From Hyphomicrobiales bacterium (lineage in GTDB: Bacteria > Pseudomonadota > Alphaproteobacteria > Rhizobiales > Rhizobiaceae): DNA of 64,000 nt. The translations under genes were made by a program, and so were the position numbers. Below, one piece after another: positions 29,775 through 38,037 of the stretch (position 1 is its first letter; each line of letters opens with the position of its first letter). Location: positions 62,001 to 126,000 of the forward strand of contig UEIJ01000001.1 of NCBI GenBank assembly GCA_900470195.1, given 5' to 3'. The notes under the pieces were generated by a model. That model was not told the origin of the DNA and made no database searches. It saw only the letters and a list, made by a program, of their open reading frames with translations.

Positions 29775-30287
29775 GTGAATTCGACGAACGATCTGAATTA
29801 TATAAGCAATCCGTTGACGGCTGAGGAGGCGGCCGATCTCAACGTGATCGAACTTCTGTTTTTTTCTTATCGCGACTTCACCGCCGACCCTGATCTTATT
29901 CTGGAGAAGATCGGCTTCGGGCGGGCCCATCACCGTGTCCTCTACTTCATCAACCGCAAGCCCGGCATGACGGTTGCGGAGCTGCTGGAGGTTTTGCGGA
30001 TCACCAAGCAGAGCCTGTCGCGGGTGCTCAAGCAGCTGATCGATACCGGCCATGTCGTACAGGCCACCGGCCTGCATGACCGCCGCCACCGCAAGCTTTA
30101 CCCGACCAGGAGCGGTCGCGAGCTGACGCTGGCCCTCGCCCTGCCCCAGTCGCGGCGCATCGCGCGCGCACTGGAGGATTGCGCCCCGCAGGACCGCGCG
30201 GTGATCGAACGCTTCCTTTATAATATGGTCAATCCCGAACGGCGTGCGCAGATCGACGAGTTTTCTGCCGGCGCCGGTAATGATTAG
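29775..30287 (+). CDS. petP: MarR-family transcriptional regulator (PetP-like)
   Basis: 170 residues. Winged helix-turn-helix with HHRVLYFINRKPGMTVAELL, then RITKQSLSRVLKQLIDTG and DRRHRKLYPTRSGREL. The start chosen is GTG 29775 with GGAG just upstream; the frame is open back to 29517 but the palindromic promoter lies in that stretch. The next genes on the same strand are an OmpR-type response regulator and a histidine kinase, the same order as petP-petR in photosynthetic alphaproteobacteria, so the symbol is given by synteny. Confidence 0.75.
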   Translation: MNSTNDLNYISNPLTAEEAADLNVIELLFFSYRDFTADPDLILEKIGFGRAHHRVLYFINRKPGMTVAELLEVLRITKQSLSRVLKQLIDTGHVVQATGLHDRRHRKLYPTRSGRELTLALALPQSRRIARALEDCAPQDRAVIERFLYNMVNPERRAQIDEFSAGAGND

Positions 30288-30292
30288 ATATT

Positions 30293-30395
30293 GGAGCGCA
30301 TCCCGAAAAGTGTGAAACGGTTTTCGGAAAAGATGCGCGTCAAGACAAAGAGATCGAGCGCCGGTCTGATCCAATCAGATCGAAAGGCGCTCTAG
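30293..30395 (+). repeat. Composite palindromic repeat between petP and the response regulator
   Basis: Module one GCGCATCCCGAAAAGTG...GGAAAAGATGCGC (30295-30338), module two GAGCGCCGGTCTGATCC...GATCGAAAGGCGCTC (30356-30394). An inverted copy of the same two modules is at 58736-58836. Confidence 0.8.
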
Positions 30396-30538
30396 TGTTA
30401 CGTCTGGTTGCAGTAAGTGCTTGTATAAAAACATGTCCATACAGGCAGTGAATAGACGTGCCGCATTCCAATGAGTAATATGCCCGGCGACGCATGTTGC
30501 GTCATAGTCGAATAATCGGAACGGGATCGAAAGACGCC

Positions 30539-31246
30539 ATGGCAGCAGAAGAAGAAAAGACGCTCTCGGATGACGCGCCGCATCTCCTCGTCGTTGATGA
30601 CGATACGCGCATCCGCAGCCTTCTCTCGCAATATCTGACCAATAGCGGTTTCCGTGTCACCATGGCCGGCAGCGCCGCCGAAGCGCGCCGCAAGCTGGAA
30701 GGCATCGATTTCGACCTTCTGATCCTCGACGTCATGATGCCGGGCGAGACCGGCGTTTCGCTGACGCGCTCGCTGCGCGAGCAGAAGAATGTCCCCATTC
30801 TCATGCTGACTGCCCTGTCGGAGACCGACAGCCGCATCGACGGGCTCGCCGCGGGTGCCGATGACTACCTGCCCAAGCCCTTCGATCCCCGCGAGCTGAC
30901 GCTTCGCATCAACAACATCCTGCGGCGCGGAGCTCCGCCCGCCCAGCCGAAGATCGAACAGATCGTGTTCGGCCCCTATACTTTCTTTATCCCGCGCCGC
31001 GAGCTGAAAAAGGGCTCAGAAACGATCAAGCTGACCGATCGCGAGCAGGACATCATGGCGATCTTCGCCGAGCGGGCCGGTGAAACGATCCCCCGTCACG
31101 AGCTGACCGGTCAGGACGGCGATGTCGGCGAGCGTACGATCGACGTCCAGATCAATCGCCTTCGCCGCAAGATCGAGCAGGACCCGGCCAATCCGGTCTG
31201 GCTCCAGACCGTGCGCGGCATCGGCTATAAGCTGAGCATCGAGTAG
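30539..31246 (+). CDS. petR: OmpR-family response regulator (PetR-like)
   Basis: 235 residues. Receiver domain (about 13-128) with acidic pair DDD (20-22), phospho-acceptor D64 in LLILDVMMPG, Thr in LMLTA and Lys in YLPKPFDP; C-terminal winged-helix domain with TIDVQINRLRRKIEQDP and TVRGIGYKL. ATG 30539 is preferred to an upstream codon because the latter adds residues outside the fold. It lies about 160 bp before a histidine kinase and should be its partner. Target genes cannot be read from the sequence. Confidence 0.9.
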   Translation: MAAEEEKTLSDDAPHLLVVDDDTRIRSLLSQYLTNSGFRVTMAGSAAEARRKLEGIDFDLLILDVMMPGETGVSLTRSLREQKNVPILMLTALSETDSRIDGLAAGADDYLPKPFDPRELTLRINNILRRGAPPAQPKIEQIVFGPYTFFIPRRELKKGSETIKLTDREQDIMAIFAERAGETIPRHELTGQDGDVGERTIDVQINRLRRKIEQDPANPVWLQTVRGIGYKLSIE

Positions 31247-31403
31247 CAATCGGCAGTGCCGGGGCGGTGCGATCGGAAATGGTGCTTTCACAGAACGCCA
31301 AGCGCAACCTGGAAAGATTTCACCGGTTGTGCGGAGCGCTGCGAATTGGCATCGCTGACCGCGAACATCGCCCTTATGCCGCAGCCAGTGTGGGCCTGAC
31401 AGG

Positions 31404-32747
31404 ATGAAATCGCCCTTGAGAAAATTCTCCCGCTGGTTGGCCCGCACAATGCCCAAGGGGCTTTATGCGCGGTCGCTCATCATCATCATCGCGCCGATGG
31501 TGCTGCTGCAGTCCGTGATCGCCTATGTGTTCATGGAACGTCACTGGCAGATGGTGACGGAACGCCTTTCCACCGCCGTCGTGCGCGATATTTCCGCAAT
31601 CATCGACATTCTGGAAACCTATCCGCAGGAACCGGGCTACGATAATCTGATCCGCATCTCGCAGCAGCGGCTGGCGCTGAATATTTCGATCCTGCCGCCC
31701 GATCCGCTGCCGCCGCCCGGACCGAAGCCGTTCTTCGCCATTCTCGATTACTTCCTGAGCGAAGAGATTACCCGCCAGATCAACAGGCCCTTCTGGGTGG
31801 ACACCGTGGGCGATTCCGATCTCATCGAAATCCGCATCAAGCTTGAGGACAAGGTGCTGCGCGTCTTTGCAAGGCGCAGTCAGGCCTATGCATCCAATAC
31901 CGGCATCTTCCTGACCTGGATGGTCGGCACCGCGCTCGTTCTGCTGATTATCGCCATCGCCTTCCTGCGCAACCAGATCAAGCCGATCCAGCAGCTTGCC
32001 GAGGCAGCCGAAAGTTTCGGCAAGGGTCGGCCCATGCCGGAAGGTTTTCACCCGCGCGGGGCCGAGGAAGTGCGGCGCGCCGGCATCGCCTTCATCCAGA
32101 TGCGCTCGCGCATCGAGCGCCAGATCGAGCAGCGCACGGCGATGCTGTCGGGCGTCAGCCACGATCTGCGCACCATCCTCACCCGCTTCAAGCTGCAACT
32201 GGCGCTGGCTGGCCATTCCATCGACACCGAGCCGCTCAATCAGGATATCGCCGACATGCAGACCATGCTTGAAGGCTATCTTGCCTTTGCGCGCGGCGAA
32301 GGCTCGGAAGAAACGGCAAGCTATGACGTCACCAGACTGTGCGAGAAGCTGGAGAACGAGGCGCGACTGCGCGAACGCGGCTTCAGGTACCGCATTGAGG
32401 GCGACAGCGAAGTTCATGTGCGCCCCAACGCCTTCTCGCGTCTGGTCAGCAATCTCGTATCGAATGCCTTCCGTCACGCGCAAAATGTCGAGCTGTCGAT
32501 TTCGCATGTTGAGGGCTGGCTGAAAGTCGTCGTGGACGATGACGGGCCGGGCATTCCGGAAGACCGCCGGGAAGATGTCTTCAAGCCGTTCGTCCGGCTG
32601 GATGAAGCGCGGACGCAGGATTCAGGCGGCACGGGCGGGCTGGGTCTTGCGATTGCCCGCGACATCGCGCGCAGTCATGGCGGCGACATCACGCTGGAAG
32701 ATTCGCCTCTGGGCGGCCTCCGCGCCATCATCCATATTCCGGCTTAG
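31404..32747 (+). CDS. EnvZ-type sensor histidine kinase
   Basis: 447 residues. Membrane helix (about 21-42), a periplasmic loop of about 120 residues containing DPLPPPGPKP, a second helix (about 170-192), HAMP linker, HisKA with H253 in GVSHDLRTILTRF, and an HATPase domain with N, G1 (DDDGPGIP) and G2 (GGTGGLGLAIA) boxes. The H-box has Ile where most kinases have Pro (HDLRTPL). It follows the response regulator by about 160 bp on the same strand. The signal is unknown. Its TAG stop is shared with the first bases of a palindromic repeat. Confidence 0.9.
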   Translation: MKSPLRKFSRWLARTMPKGLYARSLIIIIAPMVLLQSVIAYVFMERHWQMVTERLSTAVVRDISAIIDILETYPQEPGYDNLIRISQQRLALNISILPPDPLPPPGPKPFFAILDYFLSEEITRQINRPFWVDTVGDSDLIEIRIKLEDKVLRVFARRSQAYASNTGIFLTWMVGTALVLLIIAIAFLRNQIKPIQQLAEAAESFGKGRPMPEGFHPRGAEEVRRAGIAFIQMRSRIERQIEQRTAMLSGVSHDLRTILTRFKLQLALAGHSIDTEPLNQDIADMQTMLEGYLAFARGEGSEETASYDVTRLCEKLENEARLRERGFRYRIEGDSEVHVRPNAFSRLVSNLVSNAFRHAQNVELSISHVEGWLKVVVDDDGPGIPEDRREDVFKPFVRLDEARTQDSGGTGGLGLAIARDIARSHGGDITLEDSPLGGLRAIIHIPA

Positions 32748-32885
32748 AGCGGTTCCTGTTCTAACGCAATCGCCGGAACCGCTCTAACTTATCGCATTAT
32801 CCAACGCATCGAAGCGGGTTAAGAAATCAGTCCAGTGAACTGATTTCCCCGCGTAGCCGTTTCACACTTTTGCTGAAAATGTTCT
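32746..32885 (-). repeat. Composite palindromic repeat, inverted copy
   Basis: AGAGCGGTTCCTGTTCTAAC...CCGGAACCGCTCTAAC, then the AAATCAGTCCAGTGAACTGATTT palindrome, then TTTCACACTTTTGCTGAAAATG. It is the inverted counterpart of 47433-47581 and a longer version of 2446-2556. It starts within the stop codon of the histidine kinase. Confidence 0.85.
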
Positions 32886-32957
32886 GGGCGTTCTGGCTTG
32901 GGGCTGGGGAAATAAACTTCAGAGCAAAGCGATAAGCAGGAGTTTTCACGCTTCTTT

Positions 32958-33082
32958 TCCCTCATCCTGAGGAGCCGTTGAAAACGGCGTCTCGAAGGGC
33001 TGAGGGAAAACGCCCAATGCCTACCACAGTGCCTGCCGAGACGGCTCCTTCGCAAGCTCAGAAGCCTCCTCAGGATGAGGGA
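32958..33082. repeat. 125-bp element with 17-bp terminal inverted repeats, copy 1
   Basis: The ends are TCCCTCATCCTGAGGAG and its exact reverse complement CTCCTCAGGATGAGGGA. The interior has GAGCCGTTGAAAACGGCGTCTC and GAGACGGCTCC. A second copy is at 47698-47820. It resembles the Bru-RS palindromic elements of Brucella in size; I could not compare sequences. Confidence 0.85.
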
Positions 33083-33117
33083 TCGACGCAGTTGCTCAAC
33101 GCGAAATCATCATGCTC

Positions 33118-33465
33118 TCAATAAAGCTTGCCGCCGTTCGGCACCGGCTTGTCGATTGCCGCGAGAACCACTTCCCCGTTTTCATCTGGCATGCCGAGCG
33201 TCAGCACTTCCGACATGAAGGGGCCGATCTGCCGTGGCGGGAAATTTACCACGGCCATGACCTGCTTGCCGACCAGTTCCTCCGCCGTATAGCGCTTGGT
33301 AATCTGGGCCGACGATTTCTTGATGCCGATCTTTTCGCCGAAATCGATCTTCAGCTTATAGGCGGGCTTGCGCGCTTCCGGAAAGGGCACGGCTTCCACG
33401 ATGGTTCCGCTGCGGATATCGACCTTTTCGAAATCCGCCCAGCTGATGGTGGTTGCTTCGCTCAT
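33118..33465 (-). CDS. csaA: tRNA-binding domain protein, CsaA-like
   Basis: 115 residues consisting of a single EMAP/Trbp111-type OB fold: FEKVDIRSGTIVEAVPFPEA at the N terminus and QVMAVVNFPPRQIGPFMSEV...GEVVLAAIDKPVPNGGKLY at the C terminus. CsaA-type proteins bind tRNA and have been proposed as export chaperones. ATG 33465 is preceded by GGGGACGAG; an in-frame ATG seven codons upstream is less well placed. Repeat elements flank the gene on both sides. Confidence 0.88.
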   Translation of the reverse strand: MSEATTISWADFEKVDIRSGTIVEAVPFPEARKPAYKLKIDFGEKIGIKKSSAQITKRYTAEELVGKQVMAVVNFPPRQIGPFMSEVLTLGMPDENGEVVLAAIDKPVPNGGKLY

Positions 33466-33497
33466 TTTCTCGTCCCCCTCACTCACTCACGATCGGA

Positions 33498-33696
33498 TGA
33501 GAGCCTGAATTCAAAAGCGGCATGTGCGTGCGAAAATGGCGATTTTCGAGTACCGGAGCGGAGCGTACTTCCGAGCATAGTCCCGAAAAGTTGCAGACTT
33601 TTCGGGACTATGCGTCTGAGAAAGCTACGTGAGCACCGGAACGCAGACAAATTGCCATTTGCAGCCGCACAGGGCGACTTTTGGAACAGGCTCTCA
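33498..33696. repeat. 199-bp imperfect palindrome (MITE-like)
   Basis: The left end TGAGAGCCTG...TTCAAAAG (33498-33516) mirrors the right end CTTTTGGAACAGGCTCTCA (33678-33696), and the centre is a perfect 17-bp hairpin GCATAGTCCCGAAAAGT/ACTTTTCGGGACTATGC (33575-33613). The arms pair along most of their length. Its last three bases are the stop codon of the YbjN gene. No coding capacity and no target duplication were seen. Confidence 0.75.
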
Positions 33697-34194
33697 GGCG
33701 CGACCGACGGTCTCGAACACCACACTTTCCAGCGCCTCGCGGGCCGTGACGCCCGACCAGACCACGAACTGGAAAGCCTGGAAATAGGCTTCGCACGCTT
33801 CCAGCGCCGCCGACAGCAGCACTTCAACCTGACGGCTCGTCGGTTCCGCACCGCCTGCCAGCAGCAGCGACTGGCGATACATGATCGCGCCTTCCTGCTG
33901 CCAGAGGTCGAAATGGCCCATCAGCAGTTTTTCGTTGATGAGCGAAAGCAGGCGCATCACTTCGTTCACGCGCGGCTCGGCCACCTTGATGTCGAATGCG
34001 CAGGCCAGATGCAGCGCCTCGAAATCCTCCATCCAGGAAAACGAGATGTGATAGTCAGTCCAGTTGCCCGCAACCGAGATTGCGATTTCGTCGTCGCCAG
34101 TCCGCTCGAACGTCCAGTCGTTTGAATGCGCGACCTGCTCGATCACATCCACCGGATGCGCCTCACGCGCGAATTCAAGCTCAAGAAGGCCCAT
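33694..34194 (-). CDS. YbjN-domain protein
   Basis: 166 residues of alpha/beta character, without a signal peptide. The middle part (NWTDYHISFSWMEDFEALHL, then EPRVNEVMRLLSLINEKLLMG and HFDLWQQEGAIMYR) is typical of the YbjN/DUF1790 group, a sensory-type fold of unclear function in the cytoplasm. The last codon and stop coincide with the end of the 199-bp palindrome, so the original C terminus may have been altered by insertion. Confidence 0.8.
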   Translation of the reverse strand: MGLLELEFAREAHPVDVIEQVAHSNDWTFERTGDDEIAISVAGNWTDYHISFSWMEDFEALHLACAFDIKVAEPRVNEVMRLLSLINEKLLMGHFDLWQQEGAIMYRQSLLLAGGAEPTSRQVEVLLSAALEACEAYFQAFQFVVWSGVTAREALESVVFETVGRA

Positions 34195-34623
34195 GTCCGT
34201 TTCCTGTTCTGGGAAACACCTGCCCCCAGATGCTTCCTAATTCCCGGCGCGCAAGAATTTGCCCGCCCGCGCCAGCCACCGCGCAAGAACAAGCGCAGGA
34301 AAACAGGCACGAATTGATCGGTCGAGGAACCGGCATGCACAACGGCATGCAAGCGCCCCAATGGCACACGCACATACGCAACTGATACTGGAAAGCAGCC
34401 TGAAAGACGCGAAACCTGACACTCAGCCCCTCGCCGCCGCCTACATGACCGCGTTACGAATCATGTAGTGTTTTCAGTCTATTGATGCTGAATCTGAACG
34501 CCAGCCCCTTTTCAAAAAAGAGACATGAAAGCATGTGGAAATATACGAGGGACCGGCCGCGCCCCTTGCCTTAAGCGACTCTAAGACAAGGGTTTTTGCC
34601 ACTTGCGGCCTGTTAATAAATAT
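34195..34623 (+). terminator. Gene-free stretch with an orphan plus-strand terminator
   Basis: There is no plus-strand gene here, yet at 34563-34597 the hairpin CCCTTG-C-CTTA/TAAG-A-CAAGGG is followed by five T on the plus strand. A second hairpin CTACATGA/TCATGTAG lies at 34440-34467. The flanking genes are both on the minus strand, so a short plus-strand RNA ending near 34597 is possible; I could not find a convincing promoter for it. Confidence 0.4.
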
Positions 34624-34944
34624 TCAGGGATTATTTTTGGATTTAGCCGAAGTTGAAGCCGATTTTGCCGGTTTGGCATCAGAATCGGCTTCAAATTTCG
34701 CAAGACGCGCTTCGAGAGCTTCGATTCTTGCCAGCAAGGCGCTGTTTTCCGCACGTGCCTTGATCGCCATTTCACGGACGGCTTCGAAGTCCTCGCGCTG
34801 CACCACGTCGAGCGTGTTCAGCACGCGTTCTCCTTGCGAACGCAACGCCGTTTCCACCTCACGGCGCACGCCCTGCGCAGCGCCTGCCGCATCCGTCACA
34901 AGCTTGGCGAGTTCATCGAAAACCCGGTTCTGTCCGCTGGTCAT
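34624..34944 (-). CDS. ubiK: UbiK/BMFP-family accessory factor (membrane fusogenic protein)
   Basis: 106 residues. An amphipathic N-terminal helix (TSGQNRVFDELAKLVTDAAG) is followed by a long coiled coil with heptad spacing (REDFEAVREMAIKARAEN, then LLARIEALEARLAKFEA) and a Lys/Ser-rich tail. This is the BMFP/UbiK pattern, first named from Brucella; the E. coli homologue assists ubiquinone biosynthesis and the protein forms trimers on membranes. ATG 34944 is used because the AGGA motif overlaps the earlier ATG. It is divergent from lgt. Confidence 0.88.
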   Translation of the reverse strand: MTSGQNRVFDELAKLVTDAAGAAQGVRREVETALRSQGERVLNTLDVVQREDFEAVREMAIKARAENSALLARIEALEARLAKFEADSDAKPAKSASTSAKSKNNP

Positions 34945-35094
34945 GGCAATCATTCCTTATTTCCAGGAGAGACCTGTTGAAAACATAAATTTGAAATAGG
35001 GCCGTCTCGGGTCCGATGCAAGCGTAGCCATGGAAAGTGATCGCACTCGGCGTGAGCAAAAACCACAAGCTCCCGAGGAACGAGGCGAATGTAC

Positions 35095-35109
35095 TTAAGG
35101 CTGCCTTAA
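35095..35109. promoter_or_regulatory. Candidate CtrA binding site upstream of lgt
   Basis: TTAA-GGCTGCC-TTAA is a perfect match to the TTAA-N7-TTAA consensus of the cell-cycle regulator CtrA, about 110 bp before the lgt start and 150 bp from the ubiK start. Its internal symmetry (TTAAGGC/GCCTTAA) also allows a hairpin, so it is not conclusive. Confidence 0.4.
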
Positions 35110-35218
35110 GGGTACATCAGCACCCGAAGCGCATAAAAACGCGATTTGCAGCACGGCGGGAACGGCTTGACCATAAAGGGTTGGTCCAGCATGTTCCCTC
35201 ACAAAACGGAGTGATTTC

Positions 35219-36064
35219 ATGATTGAGACGTTGCTGCCCGTATCGGCGCTCGCCTTCCCCAATATCGATCCGGTGATTTTCCGGATCGGGCCGCTGGCAG
35301 TGCACTGGTACGGCCTCGGCTATGTGGTCGGCATCATGTTCGCCTGGTGGTACGGCAAGAAGCTCCTGCGAAGCCATCGTCTGTGGGCAAATAACCAACC
35401 GCCCATGGCCCCGGAAGCGCTCGACGATTTCGTCATCTGGGCCGCGCTGGGCGTCGTGCTCGGCGGGCGCATCGGCTACGTGCTCTTCTATAATTTCTCC
35501 TATTATATCTCCAACCCGCTCGCCATCCCGGCGGTGTGGGATGGCGGCATGTCGTTCCACGGCGGCATTCTGGGCACGACGCTCGCCATGATCCTGTTCG
35601 CCCGCTCGCGCGGCATCAGGGTCTGGAGCATGTTCGATACGATTGCCGCCGGCGTGCCGGTCGGCCTCGGCGTCGTGCGCATCGCCAATTTCATCAATTC
35701 CGAACTCTGGGGCCGCGTCAGCGACGTGCCATGGGCGGTCTATTTCCCCAATGGCGGCCCGCTGCCGCGCCATCCAAGCCAGCTTTACGAGGCTTTCCTC
35801 GAGGGGTTTGTACTTTTCTTCGTGCTGTTCCTGCTGGTCTGGGTCGGGCGCAAGCTGAAGAAGCCGGGCTTTATCGCAGGCGCATTCGTCACCGGCTACG
35901 GCCTCAGCCGCATTGCGGTCGAATTCTTCCGCGAGCCGGACGCCCAGCTCGGCTATCTCGTCGGCGGATGGCTCACCATGGGCATGGTGCTTTCGGTGCC
36001 GATGGTGCTGATCGGCCTTTGGGCCATGTGGCGTGCAAACCGGGCTGCCGCCAAGGATGCCTGA
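35219..36064 (+). CDS. lgt: Prolipoprotein diacylglyceryl transferase
   Basis: 281 residues with about seven membrane helices. The Lgt signature [12 protein letters not shown], the preceding MSFHGGILG with the catalytic His, and [15 protein letters not shown] near the C terminus are all present. Lgt moves diacylglycerol from phosphatidylglycerol to the lipobox cysteine of prolipoproteins; the lipoproteins at 17170, 24004 and 39280 would be substrates. The ATG follows GGAGTG. Its stop overlaps the start of the next gene by eight bases. Confidence 0.95.
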   Translation: MIETLLPVSALAFPNIDPVIFRIGPLAVHWYGLGYVVGIMFAWWYGKKLLRSHRLWANNQPPMAPEALDDFVIWAALGVVLGGRIGYVLFYNFSYYISNPLAIPAVWDGGMSFHGGILGTTLAMILFARSRGIRVWSMFDTIAAGVPVGLGVVRIANFINSELWGRVSDVPWAVYFPNGGPLPRHPSQLYEAFLEGFVLFFVLFLLVWVGRKLKKPGFIAGAFVTGYGLSRIAVEFFREPDAQLGYLVGGWLTMGMVLSVPMVLIGLWAMWRANRAAAKDA

Positions 36065-37160
36065 TCTCTCGCTGAAAGACCGGCTGAAACGCCTGATCGC
36101 CGCCTCCGGGCCGATCAGCGTGGCCGATTACATGGCAGCCTGCCTCGGCGATCGTGAGGCAGGCTATTACACCACGCGCGAACCGTTCGGACGCGAGGGC
36201 GATTTCATCACCGCGCCGGAAGTGAGCCAGATGTTTGGTGAGCTGATCGGCATCTGGTGCGTCAGCGAATGGGATGCGCTGGGCCGTCCGGGCGCATTCG
36301 TGCTGTGCGAAATCGGCCCCGGCCGCGGCACGCTGATGAGCGATATGCTGCGCACCATCGGCAGGCTCGCCCCGCAAATGCTGGCTACTGCCCGCATAGC
36401 CATGGTCGAAACCAGCCCGCGCCTTGTCGAGAGGCAAAAGGAAAAGCTGGCCGATGCGGGCGCGAAGATCGACTGGTTCGAGCGCTTCGCCGATATTCCC
36501 GGCGATACTGCCAACGGCCCTTTGATCCTCGTGACCAATGAGCTGTTCGACGCGATCCCGTTGCGGCAGTTCGTCAAGGCCAATGGCCGCTTTGTCGAAC
36601 GGATGATTGCGCTTGACGACAAGGGCGATTTTCAATTCGTCAGCGGTCTGGCCGGCATCGATCCGGCTCTCCTGCCGCAAGGTCACGCAGACGCAGAAGA
36701 AGGGGCTATCTTTGAAGCAGCCCCGGCGCGCACGGCCTTGATGCAGGAGATCGCCACCCGTATTGCCACAACGCGCGGCGCGGCGCTCAACATCGATTAC
36801 GGCCATCTGGAATCCGGCGTTGGCGACACGCTGCAAGCCATGCTGAAACACAGCTTCGACGATGTGTTCGCCCATCCGGGGGAAGCCGACCTAACCAGCC
36901 ATGTCGATTTCGATAGTCTGGAAAAGACCGCTCGGGCCAGCAACTGCAAGACCGGGACGATGACGCAGGGCGAGTTTCTGCTCGCAATGGGCCTGCTGGA
37001 TCGCGCCGGAAGGCTCGGCGCAGGCAAGGATGCGGCGTTTCAGGAAAAAATCAGGCAGGATGTCGAAAGACTGGCTGCACCCGACCAGATGGGAACCTTG
37101 TTCAAGGTTCTCGCATTGAGTGACCGGCAGACACGCCTCTATCCTATCGAACCTGCCTGA
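36057..37160 (+). CDS. SAM-dependent methyltransferase, NDUFAF7/MidA family
   Basis: 367 residues. The N-terminal part [21 protein letters not shown] and [20 protein letters not shown] is a hallmark of the family, and the SAM-binding motif I is [16 protein letters not shown] at about 83-98. Mitochondrial NDUFAF7 dimethylates an arginine of a complex I subunit; the bacterial role is presumed similar but untested. ATG 36057 overlaps the lgt stop, so the two genes are translationally coupled. Confidence 0.9.
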   Translation: MPDLSLKDRLKRLIAASGPISVADYMAACLGDREAGYYTTREPFGREGDFITAPEVSQMFGELIGIWCVSEWDALGRPGAFVLCEIGPGRGTLMSDMLRTIGRLAPQMLATARIAMVETSPRLVERQKEKLADAGAKIDWFERFADIPGDTANGPLILVTNELFDAIPLRQFVKANGRFVERMIALDDKGDFQFVSGLAGIDPALLPQGHADAEEGAIFEAAPARTALMQEIATRIATTRGAALNIDYGHLESGVGDTLQAMLKHSFDDVFAHPGEADLTSHVDFDSLEKTARASNCKTGTMTQGEFLLAMGLLDRAGRLGAGKDAAFQEKIRQDVERLAAPDQMGTLFKVLALSDRQTRLYPIEPA

Positions 37161-37230
37161 AGCCTTTCAAAAAGCTTTTGACAAGCAGACCCTCCTACCC
37201 CACCATCCCGCCGTTTAAAGTGAGAATGCT

Positions 37231-38028
37231 ATGACAGACACGCCGCAACCGCTCCGTTCGCCTCTCCTTGAAAAGCCCGTCGGACAGAACGGGAAGCGGA
37301 TTGCGCACGGCTTCTTCACCCGCAAGGGCGGCGTTTCGGATGGCATCTATACGGGCCTCAATGTCGGCAGCGGATCGAACGATGTGCCGGAAAAGGTCGC
37401 GGAAAATCGCCGCCGCGTGGCGGAAAGCCTCGGCGTTGCGCCCGATCATCTCATGACCGTGCATCAGGTCCATTCGCCCGATGTGATCCACGTCACAGAA
37501 CCCTTCGGCAGCCCGCGCCCGAAGGCCGACGCCATGGTGACGAACGTTCCCGGCATCGCCATTGGCGCGCTTTCCGCCGATTGCGGGCCGGTGCTGTTTG
37601 CCGATCACGAAGCGGGAATCATAGGCTCCGCTCATGCCGGATGGCGCGGCGCATTTGCGGGCGTGCTGGAAAACACCATCGAAGCGATGATCGGGCTTGG
37701 CGCGAAGCGCAAAAATATCGTGGCTGTTCTTGGCCCGACCATCGGGCCGGAAAACTATGAGGTCGGACCGGAATTTTATGCCGAATTCATCGGCAAGGAC
37801 CCGGCCTATACCGCCTATTTCCGTCCATCCGGAAAAGCCGACCACAAGCTGTTCGATCTGTGGACCTTCATCACCGACCGTCTGACGAAGGCAGGTGTGC
37901 AGGCAGAATCGCTGCGCCAGTGCACCTATGCCGATGAGGAACAGTTCTATTCCTACCGGCGCACCACCCATCGCAACGAACCCGATTACGGGCGCCAGAT
38001 TGCAGCGATCGCCATCATAGAAGATTAG
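37231..38028 (+). CDS. pgeF: Multicopper-like PgeF/YfiH family protein (purine nucleoside enzyme)
   Basis: 265 residues. The family motifs FFTRKGGVSDGIYTGLNVG, SADCGPVLF and GSAHAGWRGAFAGVLENTI contain the zinc-binding Cys and His residues. Members were called laccases or polyphenol oxidases but are now linked to purine nucleoside phosphorolysis and to editing of cell-wall precursors. It lies 70 bp after the methyltransferase and ten bp before the M24 gene, so lgt to M24 probably form one transcript. Confidence 0.9.
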   Translation: MTDTPQPLRSPLLEKPVGQNGKRIAHGFFTRKGGVSDGIYTGLNVGSGSNDVPEKVAENRRRVAESLGVAPDHLMTVHQVHSPDVIHVTEPFGSPRPKADAMVTNVPGIAIGALSADCGPVLFADHEAGIIGSAHAGWRGAFAGVLENTIEAMIGLGAKRKNIVAVLGPTIGPENYEVGPEFYAEFIGKDPAYTAYFRPSGKADHKLFDLWTFITDRLTKAGVQAESLRQCTYADEEQFYSYRRTTHRNEPDYGRQIAAIAIIED

Positions 38029-38037
38029 GAGAACCGC

